Source of the DNA: Riptortus pedestris
Taxonomy: Eukaryota > Arthropoda > Insecta > Hemiptera > Alydidae
Assembly: GCA_019009955.1 (NCBI GenBank)
Contig: CM032230.1
Location: forward strand, 101,526,001 to 101,590,000
Direction of reading: 5' to 3'
Length of the DNA: 64,000 nucleotides
Shown here: piece after piece, positions 50,110-61,577 of the stretch
Layout: each line of letters begins with the position of its first letter
How positions within the stretch are numbered: the stretch's first letter is position 1
Program-made: the position numbers and the translations under genes
Notes under the pieces: generated by a model
What the model was told of the DNA's origin: nothing
Databases searched by the model: none
The model's input: only the letters and a program-made list of their open reading frames with translations

Positions 50110-51964
50110 TAAACCATAATTAATTGGCTGTTATTTATAGTGTTAACTAAGCATGACTTATTGTCTTTTTATTCACTAAATTTCGAAGACTTTGTGACAG
50201 TAGCCATTGGAGGTATAAGATTGAAAACAGTTATAATTAAGCCCTCCATGCAAAATGATTATTAGCAAACCCCTCTGTTTTAAGTTTACAAAATTAAATC
50301 ATTCTCCAACAGGCTGTATGACATTCACCGAGCTTGCTTCTCCAAAATGGCATACATTTAAGGCTAAATCCCTTAATCGTATTCGTCCTGGAGTGATAAA
50401 TTAATGTCAGATCACGACTCCAAAGAGGTATTAAGCCAGCCCCTTTTAAATACCTAATACCTCCATCATTCACAAGCTATAATCTCATAATGGAATTACC
50501 TGGAGTGTCAGTCACAGCCAAAAACTGTGCTGGTTTACGTTTGTTTATGGACTGGAAAATCCTTGTAATTTATTATTAATTATTTTCCAAGTTGTTTTTT
50601 ATCATTATTTTCCTCTTCTATGAGATGTTACCATTCCCTCCATAATTGTATTAGCATCCGTATTTTCATTTCTATAATAGGAAAATAACTTGCAGCAAAT
50701 ATGGAAAGTAAATATGGAACACTGGCATTGCTTCCGTCTTTGCTAAACAAAATAATAAAGCCGTTACAGGAGAGAATTGCCCATACATACACACAAACAC
50801 ACACACAAAATCACTTGAGTTGAAGTGGTAGTAAACTGAGAGATAAATAGTAAAGTTAGAAGGAGCTCCAAATATATCGAGATATAGCACTCCAATTTTA
50901 GAGTAGCTCTTTATCAAGAGGATTGTTTAAATAGTATTTTTTGGTCCGTGGTATAATAAAGGAGATGGTTTTTTATTTCTGATTGCCTGTAAGCCCTTGC
51001 TTCTCTAGATCTGACTCGAGGTACTAACGAACATAATCTTTATTTAGAGATCGAGAGAAAATTGAGGGCTTTAGATGATTACGTTATCTTCATTGATGAT
51101 GTCAAATAGAATCTCGTATAATAAAGATGGGGTGAGAAAATAATACTATTTATTAGTGTACAGGGTGTATCAAAAAGAACCCTGTATCAGGAAGAAGAAC
51201 TTTTTTCGACCGTTAACGAACTCGATCTGGACAAGAAAGTTTGAGTTTTGTAAATTGTGGATCGATTAAGATGTGAGATGGCATCATGTGTGCATTACAA
51301 CAGCCTCCTTTTGGCCATGTCTTGATTTTACGAAATTAAAGTAGTTTTGCACCTGATTTATATGCATTAACTTTCTTTTTTTTTTAAACAGACCAATGGT
51401 AGTTAATGATAGACTTAAGTGTTCTCGTGCAATAACGTTTGAACATTAGAGCCTAGAGGAAAGCTGAGAGTGCTTTTAATTTAAGCCGAAGCTAGTGTTG
51501 TGAGAAGACCAACAGAGAGAGTGGTAGGAAGCTGTAAGCTGAGCCGGTGTTTGCCCGCTCTGGGACAACACTGACCCCCGCACAAGGCACTGACTTAAGG
51601 ATGTGATAAGAAAACCCCTCTCCTACCGCCCTCTCAAGAGCTATCAGAAAATGCTCCAGCAAGGTAGGGGAAATTTAATAAACAATCATTAATCATTTAC
51701 ACCTTTATTATTTTAAAAAATTAAGCCCAAGAAAGGGCTGTTTAGTAGCTGTCTGGGGAAATGACATACTGATGAAGGCATATCTCATTCTATTCTTATT
51801 TCTCACATAAAGTGAAGCTTGTGAAATTAGGACATGACGTATAAGCAGGACAAGAGATGCTTAGTGATACATTTGCTTCATGTATCGGAATATCACAGTA
51901 GGGGAAACTATGTAGACGATAACACAAATAATTCACTTAATATTCGAATTGTAGAACAATTACC
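50110..51964. other. No gene; isolated family A-like motif
   Basis: The only recognisable item is GACCGTTAACGAACTCGATC (about 51209-51228), a module of family A. It is preceded by ACAGGGTGTATCAAAAAGAA CCCTGTA. The remaining sequence is AT-rich and unassigned. Confidence 0.42.
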
Positions 51965-52193
51965 CGTGTATTTATTATTATTATTTATTAACGTCCACTT
52001 TTTGACACTATTGGGACGGGTTATCTACAGGTTACCACCCTTTTCTAGCCAGGGTGGGAGACTTAGGATGTTATTTAATGAATTCCGTCACTAAATAATT
52101 TCTTTTGCCCAGGCGAGAATCGAACTCGCCACTCTAGGTTTACCATGTCAGATTAAGGTCAACGCTTTAGCTCAAATGGCTAACCTGAGCCCC
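51965..52193 (-). mobile_element. Full-length tRNA-derived SINE
   Basis: Read on the minus strand from GGGGCTCAGGTTAGCCATTT, with B box AGTTCGATTCTC, CTGGGCAAAAGAAATTATTT and the CCACCCTGGCTAGAAAAGGG TGG hairpin, to GTTAATAAATAATAATAA. About 8 bp of the region before the tail is deleted compared with 38624-38848. AATTACC flanks both sides (51958-51964 and 52194-52200), a probable 7-bp target-site duplication. Confidence 0.8.
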
Positions 52194-52232
52194 AATTACC
52201 AGGGTAGAACGTTTCTTTCTTAATTGTGTTAT

Positions 52233-52440
52233 CTGCTCAGGTTAGCCTTTCGAGTTCTGGCGTTAGCCTTAATGAGCTTGGTATACCTAGAAACGTGGTT
52301 TTGATACTCAAGTGGGCAATGAGAATTTATTTAGATCGAATTCTCTAATTCGAATCCTTAGTCTCCACCGTCTAGAAAAGGAAGATAACCTGTATATACC
52401 TTTCTATTAGCCGTAAAGTCATAAATGGACGTTAATAAAC
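52233..52440 (+). repeat. tRNA-derived SINE, diverged copy, upstream of another
   Basis: GCTCAGGTTAGCCTTTCGAG followed by CGTTAGCCTTAATGAGC forms the head. The B box is decayed (GTTTTGATACTC). The body has GGGCAATGAGAATTTATTTA, TAATTCGAATCCTTAGTCTC and AACCTGTATATACC, and the tail is ATGGACGTTAATAAACA. The paired hairpin arms are damaged, so this is an older copy. Confidence 0.68.
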
Positions 52441-52441
52441 A

Positions 52442-52660
52442 GGGGGTCAGGTTAGCCATGTTAGTTAAAGCGTTGACCTTAATCCTCACTTGTTAAACCT
52501 AGAGTGGCGAATTCAATTCTAGCCTGGGCAATAGGAATTTATTTAGTCCTGAACTCATTAAATAAAATCCTTAGTCCCACTCTGGTTAGAAAAGCGTGGC
52601 AACCTGTAGATAACCTGTTCTAATTAGCCATAGAAGCAAAAAGTGGATGTTATTAAATAA
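52442..52660 (+). mobile_element. tRNA-derived SINE, head-to-tail with the previous copy
   Basis: GGGGTCAGGTTAGCCATGTT AGTTAAAGCGTTGACCTTAA forms a good head. The B box is AATTCAATTCTAG (one or two changes), followed by CTGGGCAATAGGAATTTATT, CCCACTCTGGTTAGAAAAGC GTGG, AACCTGTAGATAACC and AAGTGGATGTTATTAAATAA. It begins immediately after the tail of the 52233-52440 copy, so one SINE has landed in or beside the A-rich tail of another in the same orientation. Confidence 0.76.
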
Positions 52661-53385
52661 TTTAAATTTAATAAATAAAACCAGGTCGGTTATATAACGA
52701 TTATCTGACGACTAGTTATGGAGATATACAATTTTCAGTACAACCATTAAAGGATGATCTCTAATTTAAAGCTTAAATGATTTGAATTCAATAACCTGCA
52801 AAACTAACGGAAAGGGCTAAAAGATAATATTATTATCTCTTCTCGGAATGGAAAAAAAAAAATTTATATAGATAGAGTAGTCCATTCCCCGAGCTATGGA
52901 TGCCCTAAGAGGATCATTAATAAGATAATGAGCAATGAAACCTTTGAACGATGAGTGACAGCGATAAGGAGTGACGTATGTCAGGGGCCGAAACAGTTTT
53001 GCTCACTCCCTTTCATTAAGGATCTGACACCTACAATCTGCCAATTTCTGAGCCAGCACTTACACATTACATTTATAAGTTTCCAGGCCATAAAGTCACT
53101 TAGCTCACTTTATTATTCTAATGCAATGGGCCAGGAGTTAGATGAGTGTTAGTATTTGGAGTGAAGTGCCGACAGTGTGAACGTGTTTATTACGGAGAAA
53201 AGAGAGAGCACCGACTATTCAATATGAAGTGTCACAAAATATGAAATATTAAGAAATCAATGCCATTGCCCTGAACCCAGCTGATGATAAGGACATGAAT
53301 TTTGAACTGTTGTAATAATGAAAAATCAGAATAATGAAAATAAGAGAACATTTGAGAAGGAGGCTTTCTTTTTCAAGGATTGTAA
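52661..53385. other. No supported feature
   Basis: About 0.7 kb of spacer between SINE copies. A 65-codon ORF (52955-53152) is unrecognised. Confidence 0.45.
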
Positions 53386-53596
53386 TTCCATGGGAGTTAA
53401 AGCGTTGGCCTTAAGCTCACATGGTAAACCTAGAGAGGCGAGATCGATTCCTGCCTGGGCAATAGGTATTTATCTAGCAACGAACTCATTAAATAAAATT
53501 GTTAGTAGCATCCTTGCTAGAAAACGGTTGTCACCTGTAGATAGCACGTTCCAATCAACCATAGTAAGAAACAGAGCACGTTAATAAATAATAATA
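53386..53596 (+). repeat. tRNA-derived SINE, 5'-truncated copy
   Basis: It starts within the head at ATTCCATGGGAGTTAAAGCG, then TTGGCCTTAAGCTCACATGG TAAACCTAGAG. The B-box-like GATCGATTCCTGC is intact in outline. The body continues with CTGGGCAATAGGTATTTATC, CACCTGTAGATAGCACGTTC and CACGTTAATAAATAATAATA. The hairpin is damaged (CATCCTTGCTAGAAAACGG). The first ~15 bp of the head are not recognisable. Confidence 0.7.
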
Positions 53597-53784
53597 CCAT
53601 CAGTGAGTAGTAACGAACGTATCAGCCCTTGTTACTTGAATATTATCAATTATAATAAGTTGTTTTACAGAAAAAGTAGTAGATACATGTGTGAGTGGAC
53701 ACACAGATTTGTTTCTGTGTGAGTCAATGTGTCCGGCCAACTTTAGTGATCACACGCGATTTGTTCTTATTTACTCTCTCTGCT

Positions 53785-54560
53785 TTTTAGCAGATTTCCC
53801 CCTAGGGGTTGCAATTATTGTTTAATCATCATGATCGATATTAAGTCGTTTTATGTAAAATGAAAGATCAAGTTCGTAACGATTGAAATCGGGCCAGGGA
53901 GAGGGGGGTTAGAGGGGAGGATTTTCGAAAATCCGAAATATCTCCGTTACCGTACGTTGATCGAAAAATAGTATAGAACCAACCTTATTGGAAATTAAAT
54001 GTACTATAGTTGTTGCTATATGCATTTATTTACTATCTTGAATTTTAACCGAGATATTTGCATTTTTCAGTTTTCAGCCTTCAGCAAACTGCCACTTCTA
54101 CTCCTGTTACATAAACAATACTCTGCTACATAATAAATCAGATTATTCGAAACTTAAATACCAAAATTTATATTCAAGAGACCTTTATTACACGAGATAC
54201 ATGCAAATATGTCCTAGTGATCCCCCCCCCCCCGTCATAAGGTTTTGGACTAAAAATTCGATTGATTGAGATAATAATTATTCTGACTCATTATTAATTA
54301 CAGTAGTAAATATTTCTCAATAAAATTAAAATATTATATTCTGATATATTTCAATAATTGTTTTTCTTTCCTTTGTGAGGCGGGCAGGCCTTTTTGTTTA
54401 CATTCCTGACGGCAGGTTATTGAAATTGGCTGAAACATTTCTTATTTCCATTTGTATTTATTCACTTCATATTCACGGGAGGTGTTGTGTTACCAGTATG
54501 TAGATTTATCTATTACTAAACTTCACGAGGGAAATCTGCTTACTTTACGCAGCCCTTTTC
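53785..54560 (-). mobile_element. Family A (HINE-like) element, near full length, opposite orientation
   Basis: The reverse complement runs from CTGCGTAAAGTAAGCAGATT TCCCTCGTGAAGTTTAG (about 54553-54515) through a C12 tract (54222-54233 plus strand), ATTTGCATGTATCTCG, GAAGGCTGAAAACTGAAAAA / GCAAATATCTCGGTTAAAAT, AAGGTTGGTTCTATAC, CGGAGATATTTCGGATTTTC, CCCCTCTAACCCCCCTCTCC and CAATCGTTACGAACTTGATC. It ends at AACCCCTAGGGGGAAATCTG CTAAAAA. The terminal hairpin is weak and the CGAAAATCGCGTCATGAGC segment next to it is missing, so the copy has a deletion near that end. Confidence 0.7.
54222..54233 (+). repeat. C12 homopolymer within a family A copy
   Basis: Twelve consecutive C. The aligned G-rich site in the copy at 44318-45184 is TGATGGGGGGAGGGG. 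Confidence 0.9.
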
Positions 54561-56689
54561 GAAACCCTTACCCTCCAGATTCTGGTTTGGTATTTAGCTT
54601 CATTCACATGGAGTTCTATTATTGAGGTGCCGATTCGCCGGCGTAGTTTTTTTTTTGTTTTCATGATTTTATTTGTTTCTTCTCCTATTTATGATGCAAA
54701 GAAGGCTTTATATATTCTTCACACAAATTTTCCCTTATCATTCAATAGTTGAACATTTTTCGAAAAAAAAAATAAAGTCTTTTAGTAGGGGCTAAACAAA
54801 TGTCCCTCATAGTTGGCCGTGTCAGTACTGTTATATTACTGCTTCATTCCGCAAATGGAAACAGTTCGCTTGCTAATATTGAAATTACATTTTTTCTAAA
54901 TATTGTAAATAATTTTTGACCTTGTTTCTTGGTTTGCTAATTGTAATGTTTGTATGATTGGCTTCATTCTTGGCCTTGATAAAGAAAATATCACTTCCTG
55001 CTTAATAAATACTATATATTTGTTAATGACATGTACCGACTGAAGAGCGGAGGCAATGTAGTGCCCTCTAGACGTGGAAGTGACGACGGACAAATAACAC
55101 AATCGGAGAGTAGTTTAGGGAAGGAAGGAAATGGTTCATGACAGACCCCTATGGCCTTGACACCAGGGACATATAGGTCTGCGCGCCATTGGCCAGAAAA
55201 AAGTTGTGTGGGATACCTCTGCAGCTGAAAATGATGAGTGTATGATGATCATAATATTTCTTGATGAATGTCAATAAATATCATGCCTATAATAAATATG
55301 AAAATATATTGATGAAGTGAAATTATTCGGAGAAGAACGGTCATTTTTTATGCCTTAAGAATTAAAGGGGATATGCAAAGGAACGAGATATTCAGAGAAG
55401 TCATTAAATGTTTAGTTATAAAGGTATTTCTTAAGGAAACAACGAGGTAATACATTTAGAGGCACGATTTTCCGAGTGCTCCAAATATTCCGCAATAAAA
55501 ACCCAAGACTAAATTTACTTCCTGAGCACGAAATAGTAAAAAGGGCTGGATAGATAAGGGCATTAAGCACTAAGATAGCTCTGTGATGATTAATGTCCTC
55601 TTAATATCCTCTTGATGGTCACGATTTGCAATAGTAAACCTCTCTTCACTTCTGGTTTAACTGATGCTCCACTGGAATTAATTATTTCCAACCCGATTCC
55701 TCAAAACGATAAAAACTATTAAAAACAAATCATATTTTTTAATTCACCAAAATGTTATTTAATGATTAAGTAAATTTATTTATCTTGGTACATACTCTTC
55801 AGAAACTGTAACCACGTGTTTGAAGTAGTCGGCGTTATGATTGGGAAAAATTATATACTCACTAGCAGTAGTGATATTTTTGAACAATGAGTACACATGG
55901 TTAAAAGATAAAATAAATAGGTACTTAAAGCCCAAGCAACCAAGCTCTAAACTATTACATTTCTATCGGATCACCTCCTTGCAAGCCCTTTTCCAAATTA
56001 TTATTATATCTTATATTCTTCATGTTTGAAAAAAAAATACCGTCTCTCTAAAAAATAAGCACTAACCATAAAATCGAGGAACATCCACGAGCCCATCCCA
56101 CCCACTAGCAAACATTTTTATAGGTAATCTAGAAACTGATTTCCTCCGTTCCTGGAACCCTAAAACATAACCTATCCACCCGCTTCATCGAACATTTTTT
56201 TCTCATAGCCCGATTTCTCTTGAAATATTTCTTGAAAACCACAACTTATTCTTCCCCTCCACTTGATTCACCTGGAAAGTATCCGATTCCAGAATTTCAA
56301 GCTTTGAAGTAAACCTTCCCTTTAAAGATAATTTCCTTTACTCCTCAGGTTATCAAAAAATTCATTAACTTGCCACAATATGCCTATTATTTCAGATCCT
56401 AAAGACATTATCGGTCCATAACCAACTAAGCCCACCAAATCAACAGCAACAAAGAATCCCTTGATACCTACCTCCAGTTTATCTCTACCTTCTGCAACAA
56501 TCCAAAAAACGTTATTCAAGCATACTATCATCTGCCTATTCCTACTCCCATACCAATAAAAACAAAAAGATACCTCTCCGAATTGTTCGACTTAATTTAC
56601 TATAGAACGATATAATATAAAAGCAGACCGAAGAACGTACAGCATACCTATTATAGCGTACTCTATATAGCACAGTTCCTCCAATAACG
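54561..56689. other. No supported gene; strand asymmetry in the last 0.6 kb
   Basis: From about 56060 the plus strand becomes clearly G-poor and C-rich, continuing into the 31-bp minisatellite. A 69-codon minus-strand ORF (56322-56531) is hydrophobic in its middle but unrecognised. The rest is AT-rich. Confidence 0.42.
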
Positions 56690-56812
56690 CACTTGCAGTA
56701 TCCTGATTTCTCCAATAACGCACTTGCAGTATCCTGATTTCTCCAATTATTCACCCTCAGTGCACTTATTCCTCCAATAATGTACACTCAGTACCCTGAC
56801 CTCTCTAATGAA
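56690..56812. repeat. 31-bp minisatellite, first block
   Basis: About four units related to CTTGCAGTATCCTGATTTCT CCAATAACGCA. The first two (about 56690-56750) are near-identical. The block is separated from the main array by ~300 bp of AT-rich DNA (56815-57112). Confidence 0.85.
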
Positions 56813-57113
56813 TCTATTAGAAAATACTCTTTGTTAAATAATAAACTATTAAGTTATTAAATACAGATTATTAATGAAATTAATTGATTGTATATATTTA
56901 TTTAAATTGATGAATTTTATACTATGTAATCTTAGAATTTTAGCTAATTTTTTAATGAATGTATTATATAAGTATAAATTAAATACCGATGTAAAGAATT
57001 TAATCGACACAATATTAGAATATTGTTTATAAAAAAACAAATGATGTATCATATTATGTTGTTATAACATTTAATGAAAATTAACAAATTTCATTTCACA
57101 TCAATGACTCTCA
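56813..57113. other. AT-rich interruption of the 31-bp minisatellite
   Basis: Very AT-rich sequence with no unit of the array. It could be an insertion or an independent spacer; I saw no terminal repeats or target duplication. Confidence 0.5.
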
Positions 57114-58150
57114 GGGCTCTGATTTTTACAATAAGGTACACTCATTTGCCAAATTTTTCCAATAACGCACTCCCGGTAGCCTGGTTCCTCCAATAACGCT
57201 CTATCTAGCCTGATTCCTCTAATACCCCACTATCAGTAGCTTGATTCCTCCAATAAAGTACTCTCAGTAGCCTGGTTCCTACAATAACGCTCTATCTAGC
57301 CTGATTCCTCTAATACCCCACTATCAGTAGCTTGATTCCTCCAATAAGGTACTCTCAGTAGCCTGATTCCTTTAATACCCCACTATCAGTAGCTTAATTC
57401 CTCCAATAAGGTACTCTCAGTAGCCTGATTCCTCCAATAATGATCTCTCAGTAGCCTGATTCCTCCAATAACCCACTATCAGTAGCTTGATTCCTCCAAT
57501 AAGGCACTCTCAGTAGCCTGATTCCTCCAATAACCCACTATCAGTACCTTGATTCTTCCAATAAGAGACTCTCAGTAGCCTGGTTCCTACAATAACGCTC
57601 TATCTAGCCTGATTCCTCTAATACCCCACTATCAGTAGCTTGATTCCTCCAATAAGGTACTCTCAGTAGCCTGATTCCTCAAATAATGCTCTATCTAGCC
57701 TGATTCCTCTCATACCCCACTATCAGTAGCTTGATTCCACCAATAAGGTACTCTCAGTAGCCTGATTCCTCCAATAACGCACTATCAGCAGCTTGATTCC
57801 TCCAATAAGGTACTCTCAGTAGCCTGATTCCTCCAATAATGAACTCTCAGTAGCCTGATTCCTCCAATAACGCACTATCAGCAGCTTGATTCCTCCAATA
57901 AGGTACTCTCAGTAGCCTGATTCCTCCAATAATGAACTCTCAGTAGCCTGATTCCTCCAATAACCCACTACCAGTAGCTTGATTCTTCCAATAAGGTACT
58001 CTCAGTAGCCTGATTCCGCCAATAACGCACTCTCATTTGCCCAATCTTTCTATGGCCTTCTGATTCCTCCAATTACGCTTTATCTAGCCTAGTTCCTCCA
58101 ATAGCGAAGTCTCGCATGCCTTATTTCTCCAATTGTGTACCTTCAGCTTT
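57114..58150. repeat. 31-bp minisatellite with higher-order variants, main array
   Basis: About 33 tandem units. Three main variants are visible: type I CTCAGTAGCCTGATTCCTCC AATAANGNACT, type II ATCAGTAGCTTGATTCCTCC AATAAGGTACT, and type III CTATCTAGCCTGATTCCTCT AATACCCCACT. Types III-II-I recur as a ~93-bp block (for example from about 57180, 57290 and 57598), and I-II pairs recur from about 57440 and 57760. The outermost units at both ends are more diverged. Every unit is C-rich and G-poor on the plus strand. Confidence 0.92.
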
Positions 58151-61100
58151 CAACTGCCTTCCTTGAGATGGCTCAACGACCTTTGCAATACAATAGACAG
58201 TAAGAAGAGAAATCACTATGGCAGCGATCTTTTTTCTATTGGCGAATCACATTATTTACTTTATCTTCATAATGGGACATTATTTTGAATAAATTCAGAG
58301 AGTTTATATACAAAATTATTTGAATAAGAGTTGCTTCTAGAAAATAGAATAGGTATTTTTATATCAATTAATCAATTTGAAATTAGTGGAATAATGTTAG
58401 CCAAACGGTCTTATTTTTATTATTTACTTTGATTAACAAACATTTTATTTGTTCATTGTCTCCTCAGGAAGGACATAACTCCCACTTCATGAAAATATAA
58501 TTCATGCTAATTTAAAATTAGATATCACTGCGTATCTCTGTTTGTTCTTCAAACATTTAGTTCTCTGATTCATGCCATTTCTCAATGATTGATTCAATTC
58601 AATCTATATATGGTGAATTAAGTGCTTCTAAATATTTGAGTTCTTGTTTTTGTTTATACGTCAAAATATTTAATCAATGGAATTCTTTGACCAGATGCTC
58701 ATACCAAAGATAAAACCATGAAAAGCTTGGCTTCTGAATCGAATTCCGGCCCCGACCGTAAAACTCGCCTTTTACAGCTGTTGCTCTCTCATAATAAAGA
58801 TACAATATGTTTCTCGAAATAAAGTATTTGTGCACTTTTTGCCAATAAATATTTAAAAGGAATAGAGCTATTTTCATTTTATAGCATATATCAAAATTCG
58901 AAACCAGGATTAGCACTTTTACATAAAAAGAACATTTTTAGCTAAGGAGGATATCAAAATTCTGAAATCTTAAGAGTTCAATAAGATTATAAAAAATTAA
59001 CGACAGGAAGAACATACTATTTTTAGTGTTTGTTTTTTCCTTGATTTATCGTTTTCAGAGGTTTAAATTATTATCATTTAAATAACACGAAAAACGAAAA
59101 CATTTTCTTCTTTCACATATTCAAAGTGTATTTAAAATGATACATACAGAATTAAAACCTTTCAAGTTCCGCCTAATGAAATCACCTACACTTTACAATA
59201 AAAGGAACTTGATGTCAAGAGACATGATTTTCTCCCGATCTCTTACAGGCTCTATAAAGTTATTTTATCTCCAAAATATTTGAAGCTTCCAGAATTTCGG
59301 AAGGGTAGGTGCACCTGACGTCAGTAATCTGGAGCATATCCTCTACATCAGTAGCATTTAATCTCATCCTTGTTTCTGAGGACATGTACTTCAGCTGCAA
59401 ATGCATACCTGGAAGTACTCTCACGTTTGACTTGAATACTAGTCATATTGCCTTTTCAAGTTCTCTTTAATTACCAATTAATTTTATAGGACCGGTAAGA
59501 ACTTACCGGTGTATCCTGATTAGTTGTTAGTACTACCACTTAGTGGTCTAGAACTACCAATTTATAAAACAGTAAGAAACAATTCTCTAACGATAGACAA
59601 TAATGATTGTAATGGCCTACCTTACCGAACATTTTATGTGATTAAAGATGTTGGTCATTTATAACTTTGAGTATATAAATGGCTAGTTTTAAAATTCATC
59701 TAATACTGAAATAAGTTTCCAGGCCATTATTCATGGTTTCGGCCACTGCTTGTTAAAACTTGGTTAACATACACTTCAATGTTTAAGTTACATAACAAGA
59801 GTTGTAAAATTTAATTCACCTGTTAAAAAAATAAGTTACAGGAAAATTGGTATATACAATTTTTTCAAACAGACATACTGAGCTATTGTAATATGCAAAA
59901 GATACTGCTGAACCAGCCATTCCCATTAACTTGTAGTGATAGATACATTGATCTTGAAATAATTACATCGAAATTATGTCTTCTTTATTAATGTTTAATA
60001 ATTATAAAAATATTTATATTTATTACAATTTCATATTTTTATAATACTTAAAACTCTTTGACGAAAACCTTTTTTTCTCAGGAACGTATTAATTAGTCTT
60101 GGGTGACAAATGAACCCAATGGTCTCATTCTGATTGCTTTGAGCTCTTTGTACTTCAGCCGGGCTGTCATCAAAGTCGAAGCATCCCAAAGCGGTTTTCT
60201 TCAAACAAACGCTCTCATAAATCATAACCCATTTCTAAATGGACCTCTTCGCCGCCGGCTATTTTTGCAGAGCAATATAAATCTCTGAAATTTGGCAGTG
60301 TACAGTAACGAATATCTCACTTGGTGCTATTTTTATTTGGTGTACAAAACTTAAGGTATTTACTAAAACGCAAGCTTAAAAATCTGAAATAGACTTAATG
60401 TATATGCAACGACTAAGTATCTGGCAACTCTTATAAATAAATAGTTTACACTCAAACATATAGATATTATATATATAAAATTTATGGACATACGTAGGCA
60501 GAAGAGAGTGGTTGTTACAGAGTGCAGTTTAATTGTGGCATGCCCACGAAGCTTTCTTCCAATAAGTGATTTTATAGTGGAGGCATAGACTATTTATGTC
60601 CAATTTATAGAAAATTAATTATATCAATCTCTGCCAGTCAGAACATTATAATTGCAGTCATAAATTTACATTGGAAAGCATGGAAAAATGTTAATTGGCA
60701 GATATAACTAGAGTTTTCTCCAAATTATTCTTGATCTTTCCACTTTACTGTTAGGAAACTAGATCTCTGCAATTATTTAGTGCTCGATATTTCCGTGATA
60801 CCACAGCCGGCTACTTCATGATGTCACATTCTGATTTGGCAGCAGCTAGTGACAATGACATGGAGCAAACCGATAATCATGTAACAGAAATCATTTATTT
60901 CATTTTAACTCAAATATTCACGCATTCAATTGAATTAACCCCTTTCTAAAATGTCTCCGACATGAGCTCATAAGACACGGATGTAATTTATTCTTAGAAT
61001 GAAAACCTCGTAATGTTTACATAAGTATGTTAGAAGCGGAATAAAATTTGAGATTAAATGGCTCCTTGAATTCACCTGCATGTCATTCCGTCATGAAAGT

Positions 61101-61360
61101 GGGATTTCAACTTCCATGGATTTTAGTCTATTCTGAAAATGTAGAAAGCGGCATATATGTCAGGACTTACCTCGAAACATAGCCCAATATAAGGAAAACA
61201 CGTTTGCTTATTAGAAAATATCAGGGGAGAATAAAAACTGTAAATGCACGCAGGAGAGTGCGCATAAAGAAGTTGAAAGGACGTTAGCAATATGATATTT
61301 AGGACTCTAAAACTTGAGGGCATTAGGTTAGTCAGGGGCCCGATAAAAGGCAGAGGAGAA
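58151..61360. other. No gene; one long palindrome
   Basis: Apart from the palindrome at 59491-59510 and short ORFs (64 and 61 codons at 60031-60288, in a GC-richer patch), I see nothing that can be supported. Confidence 0.42.
59491..59510. repeat. 20-bp palindrome
   Basis: ACCGGTAAGAACTTACCGGT has perfect 9-bp arms around a central AA and contains two ACCGGT sites. About 25 bp further on is a second small palindrome, ACCACTTAGTGGT. Such inverted sites can be dimeric transcription-factor sites or hairpins; no function can be shown from sequence. Confidence 0.7.
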
Positions 61361-61368
61361 TCAGCCAG

Positions 61369-61577
61369 TATAAAATAGCAGTGCGGAAGAAGACCAAATG
61401 ACCAAAGAGAAGAAGAAGATAAGAGAGGGGGGAGGAAAAGAGGCAGACAGAGAGAGAGGATGATTAAGAGAGTAAGAGAGACAGTGCGAGATTGAGAAAG
61501 AATGGGAGAGAGAGAAAGAGAAAGAGAGAGAGAGTCTCTTTATAAAGGGTAGTCGGAGGAAGGACGAGAGTTACTGC
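61369..61577 (+). promoter_or_regulatory. Possible core promoter: TATA boxes around a GA-rich tract
   Basis: AGTATAAAATAGCAG has a TATA-like box at 61369-61375. A purine tract (about 61380-61535) leads directly into TCTCTTTATAAAGGGTAGTC, with a second TATA-like box at 61540-61547. A GAGA-rich region upstream of a TATA box is a common insect promoter layout. However, no gene is recognisable downstream: the first ATG (61578) opens only 28 codons. This may be chance in low-complexity DNA. Confidence 0.25.
61425..61535. repeat. GA-rich low-complexity tract
   Basis: Nearly pure purine on the plus strand, with many AGAG units, interrupted by a few C and T bases. Confidence 0.88.

Noticed and set aside
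51163..51190. Mariner-like terminal repeat (ACAGGGTGTATCAAAAAGAA)
   Set aside because: CAGGGT and ACCCTG pair only as a short local palindrome; no second terminus, TA duplication or transposase remnant was seen.
56322..56531. 69-codon hydrophobic ORF as a chemoreceptor exon
   Set aside because: Hydrophobicity follows from the base skew of the region. No family signature and no clear splice sites.
56060..56540. Mitochondrial DNA insertion suggested by the G-poor strand
   Set aside because: Translation in several frames gave nothing resembling a mitochondrial protein, and no rRNA or tRNA part was recognised.
57114..58150. CRISPR-like array
   Set aside because: Units are contiguous tandem 31-mers without unique spacers, in a eukaryotic context.
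60031..60288. Overlapping 64- and 61-codon ORFs as an exon
   Set aside because: A mildly GC-richer patch but no recognisable domain; an in-frame stop lies just upstream on the minus strand and splice sites are weak.
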